Source: Roseburia sp.
GTDB lineage: Bacteria; Bacillota; Clostridia; Christensenellales; Pumilibacteraceae
Assembly: GCA_023665905.1 (NCBI GenBank)
Contig: JAMPDA010000006.1
Coordinates: 23,542 to 87,541 of the forward strand
Direction of reading: 5' to 3'
Length of the DNA stretch: 64,000 nt
Below the pieces are notes generated by a model. That model did no database searches and was not told the origin of the DNA. It was given only the letters and a program-made list of their open reading frames with translations. A program made the position numbers and the translations under genes. Below are positions 9,091 to 18,061 of the stretch, piece after piece (position 1 is the first letter of the stretch; every line of letters starts with the position of its first letter).

Positions 9091-9378
9091 ATGAAACTGA
9101 AAGACAAAATTAGATCCGTTTGGTCGAACATGCGCAAAAAAGGCAAAAACAAGAGCGCCGACGCCGAGCTCGCCGCCGACGAGGTTTTGCGCGAGGAGGT
9201 ATTCCCCAAAAAGACGCGCCGCAAGTCCGAAAACTGCGACTGCAACGGCAGCGACTGCGACTGCGACAAAAGCGCGGCGTCGAGCAAAAAGCCTTTGAGC
9301 AAGCGCTCGCGCCCGACCAACGACAATTATCGCATGATAGACCGCGACGACGGCACATGCGACAGCGGCAAAAGCTGA
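9091..9378 (+). CDS. Small hypothetical protein, basic with a Cys/Asp cluster
   Basis: 95 residues with no recognised domain. The N-terminus is a basic amphipathic stretch (KLKDKIRSVWSNMRKKGKNK), the middle has an acidic helix, and residues 49-58 read CDCNGSDCDC, a tight cluster of four Cys with Asp that could bind metal or be oxidised. The tail is polar and probably disordered. The RBS AGAGGTG sits 8 bp upstream of the ATG, and a strong terminator follows at 9384, so this is a monocistronic unit divergent from the ABC operon. Codon use matches the neighbours, so I take it as real. Function unknown. Confidence 0.6.
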   Translation: MKLKDKIRSVWSNMRKKGKNKSADAELAADEVLREEVFPKKTRRKSENCDCNGSDCDCDKSAASSKKPLSKRSRPTNDNYRMIDRDDGTCDSGKS

Positions 9379-9383
9379 AAACG

Positions 9384-9422
9384 AAAAAATTGCGTTTACT
9401 TTTCGGTAAACGCAATTTTTTT
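9384..9422 (+). terminator. Intrinsic terminator after the small Cys-rich gene
   Basis: A perfect inverted repeat of AAATTGCGTTTAC and GTAAACGCAATTT around a 6-nt loop, followed by a run of T. It begins 5 bp after the stop codon at 9378 and would work on both strands. Confidence 0.9.
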
Positions 9423-9591
9423 CGTCGGCACGTGTGTCTGAGGCAGCTTTGCGGCAAGACTCACACCACCGCCGTGTTATTATTAAAGCGGCGAAAGACT
9501 ATTCTTCCCTATGTCATTTCGACCCAATGCCGCGCGCTCCAACCACCTGCTTTGTTATTTCGACATACGCGACGCAAGCACTTTCCCCCGA

Positions 9592-9733
9592 TGTCATTTC
9601 GACCGGAGCGAACGAAGTGAGCGGAGCGGAGAAATCCAGCGGCTTTGCCGCGCATGGGTATTGTATAACTGTAGTAAAGCCGCTTCACCTTGCGGCGGAT
9701 CGCCTAGACCTCTCGACTGCGCTCGAGGTGACA
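9592..9733. repeat. Dispersed repeat family A, copy A1
   Basis: 142 bp bounded by inverted ends TGTCATTTCGACC and CTCGAGGTGACA. The interior has the blocks GGAGCGGAGAAATCCAGCGG and TTGCGGCGGATCGCCTAGAC shared with A2, A3 and A4. A further TGTCATTTCGACC at 9510 looks like a truncated extra end. No plausible gene; short open frames inside are by-products of the repeat. The whole 9379-9960 stretch consists of a terminator, A1, A2 and spacer. Confidence 0.85.
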
Positions 9734-9806
9734 TAGGTATGGGCAAAGCATGATTGATAATAGCACACTCCGCTTTGTTATATGCCGATAAGTAAAACCA
9801 ACTCCT

Positions 9807-9938
9807 TGTCATCTCGACCGGAGCGAGCGATAGCGAGCGGAGCGGAGAAATCCAGCGGCTTCGCCGCGCATGGGTATTGTACGGCTTTACCTTTCTGCGG
9901 CGGTTCGCCTAGATTTCTCGACTTCGCTCGAGATGACA
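9807..9938. repeat. Dispersed repeat family A, copy A2
   Basis: 132 bp with ends TGTCATCTCGACC and CTCGAGATGACA. Same internal order as A1 with several substitutions and a short deletion in the middle, so it is a diverged copy rather than a recent duplication. It lies between A1 and the 3' end of the PfkB kinase gene. Confidence 0.85.
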
Positions 9939-9960
9939 TAACGGTGGTTTGAGTGCACAC

Positions 9961-10929
9961 TCATCGCCCGAGTTTTTTAAAAAACGGGCGTTTAATCTCG
10001 TTATTATACAGCGCGCAGACCTCGTCGAACGTGGGCACACTTTCTATGCCGCCTAAGCGCGACGCCGTTATCGACGCGGCTTTTACGGCAAAACCGCACG
10101 CCTCTCCGAACGAGTACATGCCTATCTGCGGATAAGTGAGGGCGAGCGCGCCCACAAAGGTGTCGCCGACGCCCGTCGTGTCCACGACCGATACTTTTCG
10201 CGCCGGAAGGTGCGCGTTCATTTTGCCGCCGTCGGAAAAAGCGACGCCGCGCTCGCCGAGCGTTATCACCGCATACGGCACGCCCATAGAGTGTATACGC
10301 TCCGCGGCGAGGATCTCGCCGTCTCTGTCGTCCGGCGCAACGCCGGTAAGCTCTTGGGTTTCCTCTGCGTTTGCGACGAGGATATCCACATTGTAGAACA
10401 TGTCCTCGGGGAGCTCTTTGAACGGCGCGGGCTTGAGCACCGTGGTCATTCCGAGCATACGGGCTTTTCTCAGCGCGTAGGCTACGATATACAGCGGCGC
10501 TTCGAGCTGACACAAAAACGTGTCGGAATCGGTCGCACCGGCAAACGCCTCGTCGATATCCGATTTATTTATAGTGTTATTCGCGCCGCCGTAAACGATC
10601 GCGCGCTTATCTCTGCCCGAAGTAAAGGAAAACACCGAGCCCGTCGTCCTGTTTACCTGCCGCACGAATTCGGTGTCCACGCCGAACGAACGGAGCGTTT
10701 CTATAAGCTTCGAACCGACGGCGTCTTTGCCGACGCGCCCTATCATTTTTACGCTCGGCTTGTTTTCGCCGCGCCGCGCGCTCAGCCTTGCGACAGCCGC
10801 CGCCTGGCACGCACCCTTGCCGCCGAGCTGTGTTCTGCACGCTTCGGCGGTTATCGTTTCGCCTTTTTTGGGCAAACGCTCGCACTCGAGCGTTATGTCG
10901 TTATTGACGCAGCCCAGAACGTATATCAT
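9961..10929 (-). CDS. PfkB/ribokinase family carbohydrate kinase
   Basis: 322 residues from the ATG at 10929, which has GGAG 12 bp upstream; longer upstream starts would run deep into the neighbouring gene. Motifs: MIYVLGCVNNDITLECERLP (N-terminal strand), GGKGACQAA (substrate Gly-Gly motif) and DTTGVGDTFVGAL with the catalytic Asp of the PfkB C-terminal signature. It resembles ribokinase (RbsK) in length and in the GGKGAxQA motif, but the sugar cannot be fixed from sequence alone. The start overlaps the end of the upstream Na/Pi transporter gene by 29 bp, so both are probably on one transcript. Confidence 0.9.
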   Translation of the reverse strand: MIYVLGCVNNDITLECERLPKKGETITAEACRTQLGGKGACQAAAVARLSARRGENKPSVKMIGRVGKDAVGSKLIETLRSFGVDTEFVRQVNRTTGSVFSFTSGRDKRAIVYGGANNTINKSDIDEAFAGATDSDTFLCQLEAPLYIVAYALRKARMLGMTTVLKPAPFKELPEDMFYNVDILVANAEETQELTGVAPDDRDGEILAAERIHSMGVPYAVITLGERGVAFSDGGKMNAHLPARKVSVVDTTGVGDTFVGALALTYPQIGMYSFGEACGFAVKAASITASRLGGIESVPTFDEVCALYNNEIKRPFFKKLGR

Positions 10930-12790
10930 TCGTCGTATCTCCTTCTGTTTGGGCTTGTGCCGCCATTTCGGCGTCCGTATCCTTTTCCGTCGGATCGAGT
11001 TCGGGCTGCTTCGCTTCGGCGTCGCCGCCATGCCGCATTTGCAGACTGTTTCCGTTGTGCTTGCGCTCGCGCGTGCGGCGCTTCTGTTCCTCCGCGATCT
11101 TATCCATCGCCTCGCGCTGCGAGCCGGACGGCGATTTTATGGAAAACGCTATATTGGTAAGGTGGTCGGCTATGCGCTCGAGCGCGTTTGTTATGGCGTA
11201 AAAATACGTTCCGCTCTCCACCGTGCAACCGCCTGCGTTCAGCCTGCGTATATGATTGTAGCCGAGCAGGCGCTTTGTCATGTCCACTTCCTCTTCGCGC
11301 GCGGAAAAGCCGTTGAGCTTGCCGACAGCGTTGTTTTCGAATATGAACAGCGCCTCGTCGAACATCGCCATCACCTTGTCGTACATGTCCTCCAGCTCGT
11401 CGATCGCGCCTTGCGTAAACGAGCAGTCGTTTTCCTTCATCTCGCGCGCGTAGCCCATAAAGTCGTCGGCATGGTCGGCTATGCGCTCTATGTCGTTGAC
11501 CACATGGTGCAAAGACCCGACGAATTTTTCGTCCGAGCGCGTCAGCGACCGCGACGAAAGCTTTATCAAATACTTGGAAACGCCCTTGTTGATGAAATTG
11601 ATGCGCTGCTCGTCGCGCTCCACTTTTTCGTGCTCGGAAAGGTCCTGCGTCAGCACGGCGGTCATAGCGCGCCGAAGATTGGCTTTTGCCATTTCGCCCA
11701 TGTGGTCCACCTCGCGCTTGACCTGCGCGACGGCTATGGGCGGAGTCTGCAAAAAGCGCTCGTCGATGTAGTACATGTGCGGCGCTTCGTCCTCGCCGCC
11801 GCGCTTTTCGCGCACAACGAACGACGCAAAGCGCGTGAGCTGTTTTATAAACGGCAGGAGCATGAGCGTCGTCAAAAGATTGAATATTACGTGGAAAAGC
11901 GCGACCTGCATTTGCGCGCTGCTCGACATCTTGCCGAACAGCCACACAACGCCGTCCTTAAAGACCCATATGAATACGGTGAATATTATCGTGCCGATAG
12001 CGTTGAACAGCAGGTGTATGACCGCTGTGCGCTTTGCGTTTGTGCTCGCGCCGAAAGCAGCGAGTATGGCGGTAACGCACGTGCCGATATTGGTGCCGAG
12101 TATTATAAAAAGCGCGCTCTGCATGGGAATGATGGGCGCGCCGACAGCGCCGTTTATATATGTGGGCGCCGCCATTGTAACTACGAGCGCCGTCATCGCC
12201 GTCGAGGACTGAAACAGCGCCGTAAATACTATTCCGATAAATATTAGAAGCAGAGGGAAATCCACCTTGGTAAAAACCGTCTGCAAGCCCTGTGTGAGAG
12301 TATCCGAACCTTTGAGCGCACTGCTCATGAACGACAGACCGACGAACATAAGCCCGAGACCGGATATAGCCGAGCCCAGCTTGCGCACGGTGTCGTTTTT
12401 GGAGAACATCGTCATTGCGACGCCGATAAACGCGAGTATCGCCATATACCCGCCGAAATCGAAGCCGGACAGCGCAATAATAACGCCGGTGAGCGTCGTG
12501 CCGATGTTTGCGCCCATAATGATAGACGTCGCCTGAAAAAGCGTCATAAGACCGGCGTTGACAAAACCTATTACCATGACGGTAGTCGCCGCCGACGAGT
12601 TGACGAGTATAGTCGTTATCGCGCCTACGCCCACGCCGGCGAAGCGGTTGTTGCTTATCTTGCCGAACAGCTTGCGCATGCCCTTGCCGGCGCTGCGCTC
12701 CAGACCGTCGCTCAACATCTTCATTCCGATCATGAGCACGCCCAATCCGGCTATCAACGATAAAACACTTAATACGACTTTCAATGCCAT
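10901..12790 (-). CDS. Na+/phosphate cotransporter with PhoU-like C-terminal domain
   Basis: 629 residues. The N-terminal half has about nine hydrophobic helices with the duplicated motif of the Na/Pi (NptA/PF02690) family: LVNSSAATTVMV in the first repeat and LFQSSTAMTALVV in the second. From about residue 340 the protein is helical and soluble (HMGEMAKANLRRAM, IERIADHADDFMGYA), which is a pair of PhoU-like helical repeats. It should import phosphate coupled to Na+, with the PhoU part sensing or gating. The polar tail is Gln/Asp-rich and overlaps the start of the kinase gene. The start at 12790 has a GGG-type RBS. Confidence 0.92.
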   Translation of the reverse strand: MALKVVLSVLSLIAGLGVLMIGMKMLSDGLERSAGKGMRKLFGKISNNRFAGVGVGAITTILVNSSAATTVMVIGFVNAGLMTLFQATSIIMGANIGTTLTGVIIALSGFDFGGYMAILAFIGVAMTMFSKNDTVRKLGSAISGLGLMFVGLSFMSSALKGSDTLTQGLQTVFTKVDFPLLLIFIGIVFTALFQSSTAMTALVVTMAAPTYINGAVGAPIIPMQSALFIILGTNIGTCVTAILAAFGASTNAKRTAVIHLLFNAIGTIIFTVFIWVFKDGVVWLFGKMSSSAQMQVALFHVIFNLLTTLMLLPFIKQLTRFASFVVREKRGGEDEAPHMYYIDERFLQTPPIAVAQVKREVDHMGEMAKANLRRAMTAVLTQDLSEHEKVERDEQRINFINKGVSKYLIKLSSRSLTRSDEKFVGSLHHVVNDIERIADHADDFMGYAREMKENDCSFTQGAIDELEDMYDKVMAMFDEALFIFENNAVGKLNGFSAREEEVDMTKRLLGYNHIRRLNAGGCTVESGTYFYAITNALERIADHLTNIAFSIKSPSGSQREAMDKIAEEQKRRTRERKHNGNSLQMRHGGDAEAKQPELDPTEKDTDAEMAAQAQTEGDTTNDIRSGLRQ

Positions 12791-12816
12791 ACTGCCCTAT
12801 TTTAGAATACTGAAAT

Positions 12817-12845
12817 ATTGTACGACAATATTCGCAAATTGTCAA
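12817..12845 (-). promoter_or_regulatory. Promoter of the Na/Pi cotransporter gene
   Basis: Minus strand: TTGACA (12845-12840) and TACAAT (12822-12817) with a 17-bp spacer, 27 bp from the start codon. It is divergent from the exporter promoter at 12898-12926; the two -35 boxes are 52 bp apart. Confidence 0.8.
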
Positions 12846-12897
12846 GCGCGCAAAGGTAAAATGCGACTATGGGGGATACTCCGTTATTCAAGTGTGC

Positions 12898-12926
12898 TTG
12901 ACAACGGAAAACGTAATATATATAAT
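12898..12926 (+). promoter_or_regulatory. Consensus promoter giving a (nearly) leaderless exporter mRNA
   Basis: TTGACA at 12898-12903 and TATAAT at 12921-12926 with a 17-bp spacer, a full consensus. The ATG of the exporter gene is at 12936, only 9 nt after the -10 box, so the predicted transcript start falls 0-4 nt before the start codon, and no Shine-Dalgarno sequence fits. Confidence 0.85.
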
Positions 12927-12935
12927 AATGTAGTT

Positions 12936-14624
12936 ATGTTACGACTTGCGCGATTTTTAAAAGGTCATATACCGCAGGCGATCATCGCGCCGCTTTGCAA
13001 GCTTATCGAGGCGATAGCGGAGCTTGCCGTGCCGATGATAGTAGCCAACGTCATCGACGTCGGCATTGCGAACGGCGATAAAGCGTATGTCATCAAATAT
13101 TGCATAATAATCGCGGCGCTCGCCGTCGGCGGCTTTATAATATCGGTCACGGGACAGTACCTTGCGTCGAAGGTGAGTTTGGGCTTCGGCACAAAGCTTC
13201 GCGCCGAAACGTTCAAGCGCGTCAACGCCCTTCCCTCGCCCGCTGCCAACGATATCGGCTCGGCGTCGCTCGTCACGCGCATCACGAGCGACGTGCTGAA
13301 CTGCCAAAACACGGTCAATATGTTCCTGCGGCTCGTACTGCGCACGCCGTTCGTCCTCGTCGGCGCGCTCGTCATGAGCATGATAATAGACCCCGTTCTG
13401 TCGCTACTGTTCGTCGCCATGGTCTTACTCCTCGGCGCGATAATTACGTGCGTGCTCAAAATTTCGTTGCCGCGCATAAAAAGAGCGCAGAAAAACCTTG
13501 ACGAGCTGTCGCGCAGTTCCGCGGAAAGCCTGACGGGCGCGCGCGTCATTCGCGCGTTCTCCAAACAGACCGCGACCGAGGACGCGTTCTCGTCCGCCGC
13601 CGACGCCACGGCAAAGACGAATATAGGCGCGGCGCGCATACACGCACTTCTCAATCCGCTGACCTTTGCCGTCGTCAATCTCGCTATAATCGCGGTGCTG
13701 TGGCTGGGAGGCTACAAGGTGAACAGCGGCGCGCTCACTCAAGGTCAGATCGTCGCGCTTATCAACTATCTCAATCAGGCGCTTGCGGTCATAATCGTGG
13801 TGGGCAACGTGTTTTCCGTATTCACGCGCTCGGCGGCGTGCGCGGCGCGCGTCAACGAGATACTCGACGCGACGCCTGATGCAGACGGCGAGCTTGCGGA
13901 GATCAAGGACGGCGACGAAATACTTAGGTTCGACAACGTCAGTTTTGCGTACGACGGCGACTACGACGTGCGGGATATTTCGTTCACTCTCGAGCGCGGG
14001 AAAACGCTCGGCATAATAGGCGGAACGGGCAGCGGCAAGTCCACCGTTATCAACCTTATAGAACGCTTCTACACGCCCGACGTCGGGTCGATCGCGTTTT
14101 GCGGCGAGCCGATAAACTCCTATCGCGCCGACGTGTTCCGAAGTCGGATAGGCTACGTGCCGCAGCGCGCCGCCGTTCTTACGGGGACCATTCGCAGCAA
14201 CCTCGAGATCGCCTGTCCGAGCCTCACCGAAGAGCGCGCCGTCGCCGCGCTCAAAACCGCTCAAGCCGACGAGCTTTTATCGTCGCACGGGCTCGACGGC
14301 GAGATAGCGCAGGACGGCAAAAACCTGTCCGGCGGTCAGCGCCAGCGCGTATCGATAGCGCGCAGTCTTTGCCGCGACAACATACTGTATCTGTTCGACG
14401 ACGCGACATCTGCGCTCGACTACAGGACGGAACGCAATTTCATCGACGCGATGAAGTCAGTTTCGGGCGCAAAGATATTCGTTTCCCAGCGCATAAGCGC
14501 GGTATCGGGCTGCGACGAGATATTGGTGCTCGACAACGGCAGGATCGTAGGGCGCGGCACGCACGCCGAGCTCAAGCGCGACTGTCCGCTGTACGCCGAG
14601 TTCTGTGCGTCGCAAATGGGTTGA
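12936..14624 (+). CDS. ABC exporter subunit, type IV, degenerate nucleotide site partner
   Basis: 562 residues: six TM helices, then an ATPase with Walker A GGTGSGKST, signature LSGGQRQRVS and Walker B LYLFDDATSALD. In Walker B the catalytic Glu is replaced by Asp (FDDAT), the hallmark of the degenerate-site subunit in heterodimeric exporters such as BmrC/BmrD or TM287/288. The start is set at 12936 because the frame upstream has no RBS and crosses the promoter. The partner gene follows after 2 bp. Likely a drug, lipid or peptide exporter in the cytoplasmic membrane; substrate unknown. Its mRNA appears leaderless. Confidence 0.92.
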   Translation: MLRLARFLKGHIPQAIIAPLCKLIEAIAELAVPMIVANVIDVGIANGDKAYVIKYCIIIAALAVGGFIISVTGQYLASKVSLGFGTKLRAETFKRVNALPSPAANDIGSASLVTRITSDVLNCQNTVNMFLRLVLRTPFVLVGALVMSMIIDPVLSLLFVAMVLLLGAIITCVLKISLPRIKRAQKNLDELSRSSAESLTGARVIRAFSKQTATEDAFSSAADATAKTNIGAARIHALLNPLTFAVVNLAIIAVLWLGGYKVNSGALTQGQIVALINYLNQALAVIIVVGNVFSVFTRSAACAARVNEILDATPDADGELAEIKDGDEILRFDNVSFAYDGDYDVRDISFTLERGKTLGIIGGTGSGKSTVINLIERFYTPDVGSIAFCGEPINSYRADVFRSRIGYVPQRAAVLTGTIRSNLEIACPSLTEERAVAALKTAQADELLSSHGLDGEIAQDGKNLSGGQRQRVSIARSLCRDNILYLFDDATSALDYRTERNFIDAMKSVSGAKIFVSQRISAVSGCDEILVLDNGRIVGRGTHAELKRDCPLYAEFCASQMG

Positions 14625-14626
14625 CT

Positions 14627-16381
14627 ATGAAAAACACCGCTATCAAAAAACAGCGCGGCGCACTCCGTCGGCTCATGAAGTACTTAAAGCCTTACGCGCA
14701 CTATCTCGTCGCGGCGTTCATATGCGCCGCCGTAAGCTCCGCCGCGCAGATCTACGCGCCTATCGTCATAGGCGACGCGGTGGACAGCATTGTCGGCGCG
14801 GGCGCGGCGGACTTTACCCTGCTGACAAAGTACGCGTGTATCCTCGCAGGGCTCATAACCGCCGTAATGTTGTTCCAATGGCTTATGAACCTACTCGCAC
14901 AGCGCGCGGCGCACCTTTGCGTCCGCGACGCGCGGCGCGACGGCTTTAAGGCGATAACGCGCGCGCCGCTTTCGTATATAGACTCGCATGCTCACGGCGA
15001 TCTCGCCGCGCGGCTGTCGGTAGACGCGGACCAGATAGCGGACGGCGTCATTCAGGGCGCGACGCAGATATTTACGGGCGTCATCACCATTGCAGGCACG
15101 CTCGTGCTGATGATACGCATCAATCATTGGATAGCGCTCGCAATCGCCGCGCTCACTCCGCTGTCGCTCATCGTGTCCTTCCTCGTCGCCAAGTTCTCGC
15201 ACAAATACTTCACCGAACAATCGAACGTCCGCGGCGAACTGTATCAAAAGAGCGAGGAAACAGTAAAGAACCGCGCGCTTATAACCGCGTACGGCTACGC
15301 GCCGCGCGCCGAAGAAAGCTTTGAAAAGACCAACAAAGACCTCAAAAAATGCGGCTTCAAGGCGACATTCTTTTCGTCGCTCGTCAATCCGTCCACGCGG
15401 CTCATAAACGCGCTCGTGTACGCCGTAGCCGCCGCTATGGGCACGGTGTACGCCGTGCAGGGCGCCATGACGGTCGGCGGAATAACAAAGCTGTTGCTGT
15501 ACGCCAATCAGTTCGCCAAACCGCTCAACGAGATCACGGGCGTCATTACCGAGTTCCAGACCGCGCTCGCGGCGTCTAAGCGCGTGGTCGATCTCACCGA
15601 CGTCGAGCCGCAGGACGACGACGGAAAAGCAATGGCGTTAAACGGCGACGTCGCGCTCGACGGCATGAGCTTTTCGTACGTCGAAGGCAAACCCATTCTG
15701 CGCGACCTTAATCTCGAAGCGGAGCGAGGCACGATGGTCGCGATCGTCGGGCGCACGGGTTGCGGCAAGACCACGCTCATCAATCTTTTGATGCGCTTTT
15801 ACGACCCCGACGGCGGACGCATACTCTACGACGGCGAAAATGCGTCGAGTATAAAACGCAGTAGCGTTCGGTCCGCGTTCGGCATGGTGCTTCAGGACAG
15901 TTGGATATTCAAAGGCACGGTGCGCGACAACATCGCTTACGGCAAGCCCGACGCGACCGACGACGAGGTAAAAGCCGCCGCAAAGGAAGCGGATATCGAC
16001 GGATTTATCGAGCGGCTTCCCAACGGCTACGACACCGTAATAGACGACGGCGACGGCATTTCGCAAGGTCAAAAACAGCTCATAAACATCGCGCGCGTCA
16101 TGCTCGCCGATCCGCCCATGCTCATTCTCGATGAGGCGACGAGCAACATCGACACGCGCACCGAAAAGCGCGTTCAGCAAGCGTTCGACAAGCTTTTAAA
16201 GCCGGAAAACGGAAAGAAAAAGACGGGCTTTGTCGTCGCGCACAGACTGTCCACTATAATCAACGCCGATATGATACTCGTCATGGACGACGGAAAAATA
16301 GTCGAGCGCGGCACGCACGCCGAACTTCTCGAAAAGAACGGCGCATACGCCGCGCTGTACAACGCGCAGTTCGCACACTGA
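14627..16381 (+). CDS. ABC exporter subunit, type IV, catalytically complete partner
   Basis: 584 residues from the ATG at 14627, two bases after the stop of the first subunit. N-terminal six-helix TM domain, then an ATPase with Walker A GRTGCGKTT, signature region ISQGQKQLINIAR (SQGQ instead of SGGQ, common in this family) and Walker B MLILDEATSNID with an intact catalytic Glu. Together with the preceding gene it makes a heterodimer with one full and one degenerate ATP site. A strong terminator begins one base after its stop codon, so the unit is bicistronic. Confidence 0.93.
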   Translation: MKNTAIKKQRGALRRLMKYLKPYAHYLVAAFICAAVSSAAQIYAPIVIGDAVDSIVGAGAADFTLLTKYACILAGLITAVMLFQWLMNLLAQRAAHLCVRDARRDGFKAITRAPLSYIDSHAHGDLAARLSVDADQIADGVIQGATQIFTGVITIAGTLVLMIRINHWIALAIAALTPLSLIVSFLVAKFSHKYFTEQSNVRGELYQKSEETVKNRALITAYGYAPRAEESFEKTNKDLKKCGFKATFFSSLVNPSTRLINALVYAVAAAMGTVYAVQGAMTVGGITKLLLYANQFAKPLNEITGVITEFQTALAASKRVVDLTDVEPQDDDGKAMALNGDVALDGMSFSYVEGKPILRDLNLEAERGTMVAIVGRTGCGKTTLINLLMRFYDPDGGRILYDGENASSIKRSSVRSAFGMVLQDSWIFKGTVRDNIAYGKPDATDDEVKAAAKEADIDGFIERLPNGYDTVIDDGDGISQGQKQLINIARVMLADPPMLILDEATSNIDTRTEKRVQQAFDKLLKPENGKKKTGFVVAHRLSTIINADMILVMDDGKIVERGTHAELLEKNGAYAALYNAQFAH

Positions 16382-16410
16382 AAAAGGCGTCGAAGTTTCG
16401 GCGCCTTTTA
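16382..16410. terminator. Bidirectional terminator between exporter and J-domain genes
   Basis: AAAAGGCGTCGAA and TTTCGGCGCCTTTT form a stem of about 12-13 bp with A-rich and T-rich flanks. It serves the exporter operon on the plus strand and probably the convergent J-domain operon on the minus strand. Confidence 0.85.
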
Positions 16411-16452
16411 ATATACACAACTCTATATATCTAATACAACGGGCAAAAAGTA

Positions 16453-18060
16453 TCAGCCGTCGTTGTACTGCTTTGCGGCTTTAGAGCCGAGCTTGGCGGC
16501 TTGGCGGATAAAGCCGAGCCCTGTGCTCTTGTTCTGCTCGACGCCCTCGCCGTTTATAAAGCAAATGCCGAGGTTGTACATCGCGTCGGGGTGTTTTTGC
16601 TTGGCGGCTTCCTTGAACCAGAACACCGCCTGCTCGAAGTCCTGCTCGAGCTCGTCGCCCTCGTAATACAGCTCGCCGAGCGAGTTTTGCGACACGGCAT
16701 TGCCCTCGAGCGCCGACGCGGTGAGCTCGTCGTAATGCTCCCAGAACTCCTTGGTCGCGATCCGCTTGCGATACTCCTCCTCTATTTCCGCAAACTCGCG
16801 CACGAGCTTGCGCTCCTCCTCTATCTTGCTTTCGGGATAGCCTATGGACTCGTTGTATTCGATACGCTTTTGCGGATCGGAAAGCGTGGCGTACGCCGAT
16901 TCGATTTTTTCGAGCTTTGCCGCAATGCTTTCGTCGTCCGCCTTATTGGCATAACGCTTTTTCAGTTTTATGTACGCCGCGGCTATCTCGTCGCCCGTCG
17001 CCCATATGAGCACGCCGAGCGCGCCGTACAGCGTCGTCTTGGCAAGCCGACGGTCGGCGTTTTGCTTTTTCGACCAGTCCTGCAGCTTGCGTTCGGCGTC
17101 AGACAAAAATTCCTCGCTCTGCGCGTACTGCTGCCACTGATCGTTTTCTGCGCGCAGCTCCTCCACCTCGGTCGTCAGCATTTGGACCTGACGGTTGAGC
17201 TCGTCTATCTCCTCCTGCATCTGCTTGCGCTTGTCGAGCTGAAGCTGTATCTGCGCCTTGTTGCGAAGCTCCGCCTGATATTTTTCGTGCTCCAAAGCCG
17301 CACTGCGCTCACGCTCCTGCGCGAGCAGGTTTTCCGTTTCCGCCTCGAGATCGCGCACTCGGCGCTTGGAGCCGTTGCGAAGCTCCGACAGCCGTTCTTC
17401 CATCTCTTTGGCGCGGATCTTTTCCTGCGCGAGCTCCCTATCCCTGATGAACAGCTCGTGCTCGAGATCGCGCCTGTCGCGCTCCGCTTCGGTAAGCTGC
17501 GACTTAGCCGCGCGCTCCTCGTCGAGCGAGCTCTTCAGCGATTTATTTTCGGCGGCAAGAGATCTCAACTCCTCTTTCAGCTTGGAGATCTCTTTTTGCG
17601 CGATCGCCGCCGCTTCCGCCGCGCCGCGCTCACGTCCGGCTTGGAACGCCTGGTTTTTTATCGCCGTTATCTGCGCTTGAGCCTGTGCCTGCGCCTGTGC
17701 TTGGGCGTGCGCCGCCGCCTGCACGCGCGCGCTGAACGCCGTCGTGGGATCCATGCGCATATTTCGCATAGCCGCCTGCCGCGCCGCCGCCTGCGCCTGA
17801 GCGCGCTGACGCGCGATTATATCCTCGGGCTTGGGCTTAGGGGTGGAAGCTTCCGCGAGCTTATTGTCGTATTCCGAGCGCTTTTGCGGATCGGAAAGGA
17901 CGTCGTACGCCTCGTTGATATCGGCAAACATATCCGCCGCCGACGCGTTATCGGGATTGACGTCCGGATGATAGCGTTTTGCGAGCACGCGATAACTGCG
18001 CTTTATTTCGTCCTCGGACGCCGTAGGCTGAACTTTTAATATCTGATAATAATTTTTCAT
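16453..18060 (-). CDS. J-domain / coiled-coil / Sel1-repeat protein (intact HPD)
   Basis: 535 residues. Residues 1-68 are a J domain with HPD at 31-33 ([12 protein letters not shown]) and the usual DPQKRSEYD end. Residues 90-130 are Ala/Gln-rich, and about 140-330 is a long coiled coil with regular Glu/Arg/Leu heptads. About 340-410 is a second, J-like helical unit ([19 protein letters not shown] ... [12 protein letters not shown]) that lacks HPD. The C-terminus has two Sel1 repeats ([31 protein letters not shown]). It should recruit and stimulate DnaK through the first domain. It starts one base after the stop of its paralogue. Confidence 0.85.
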   Translation of the reverse strand: MKNYYQILKVQPTASEDEIKRSYRVLAKRYHPDVNPDNASAADMFADINEAYDVLSDPQKRSEYDNKLAEASTPKPKPEDIIARQRAQAQAAARQAAMRNMRMDPTTAFSARVQAAAHAQAQAQAQAQAQITAIKNQAFQAGRERGAAEAAAIAQKEISKLKEELRSLAAENKSLKSSLDEERAAKSQLTEAERDRRDLEHELFIRDRELAQEKIRAKEMEERLSELRNGSKRRVRDLEAETENLLAQERERSAALEHEKYQAELRNKAQIQLQLDKRKQMQEEIDELNRQVQMLTTEVEELRAENDQWQQYAQSEEFLSDAERKLQDWSKKQNADRRLAKTTLYGALGVLIWATGDEIAAAYIKLKKRYANKADDESIAAKLEKIESAYATLSDPQKRIEYNESIGYPESKIEEERKLVREFAEIEEEYRKRIATKEFWEHYDELTASALEGNAVSQNSLGELYYEGDELEQDFEQAVFWFKEAAKQKHPDAMYNLGICFINGEGVEQNKSTGLGFIRQAAKLGSKAAKQYNDG

Positions 18061-18061
18061 G

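Noticed and set aside
9511..9960. Several short frames between 9.4 and 10 kb
   Set aside because: They are translations of repeats A1 and A2 on both strands.
14099..14626. N-terminal extension of the second exporter subunit
   Set aside because: It overlaps the first subunit's ATPase in another frame and is Arg-rich; the ATG at 14627 begins the conserved TM domain.
16501..18039. 512-codon plus-strand frame opposite the J-domain gene
   Set aside because: Antisense shadow of a well-supported coiled-coil protein; Leu/Arg-rich, without motif or start signal.
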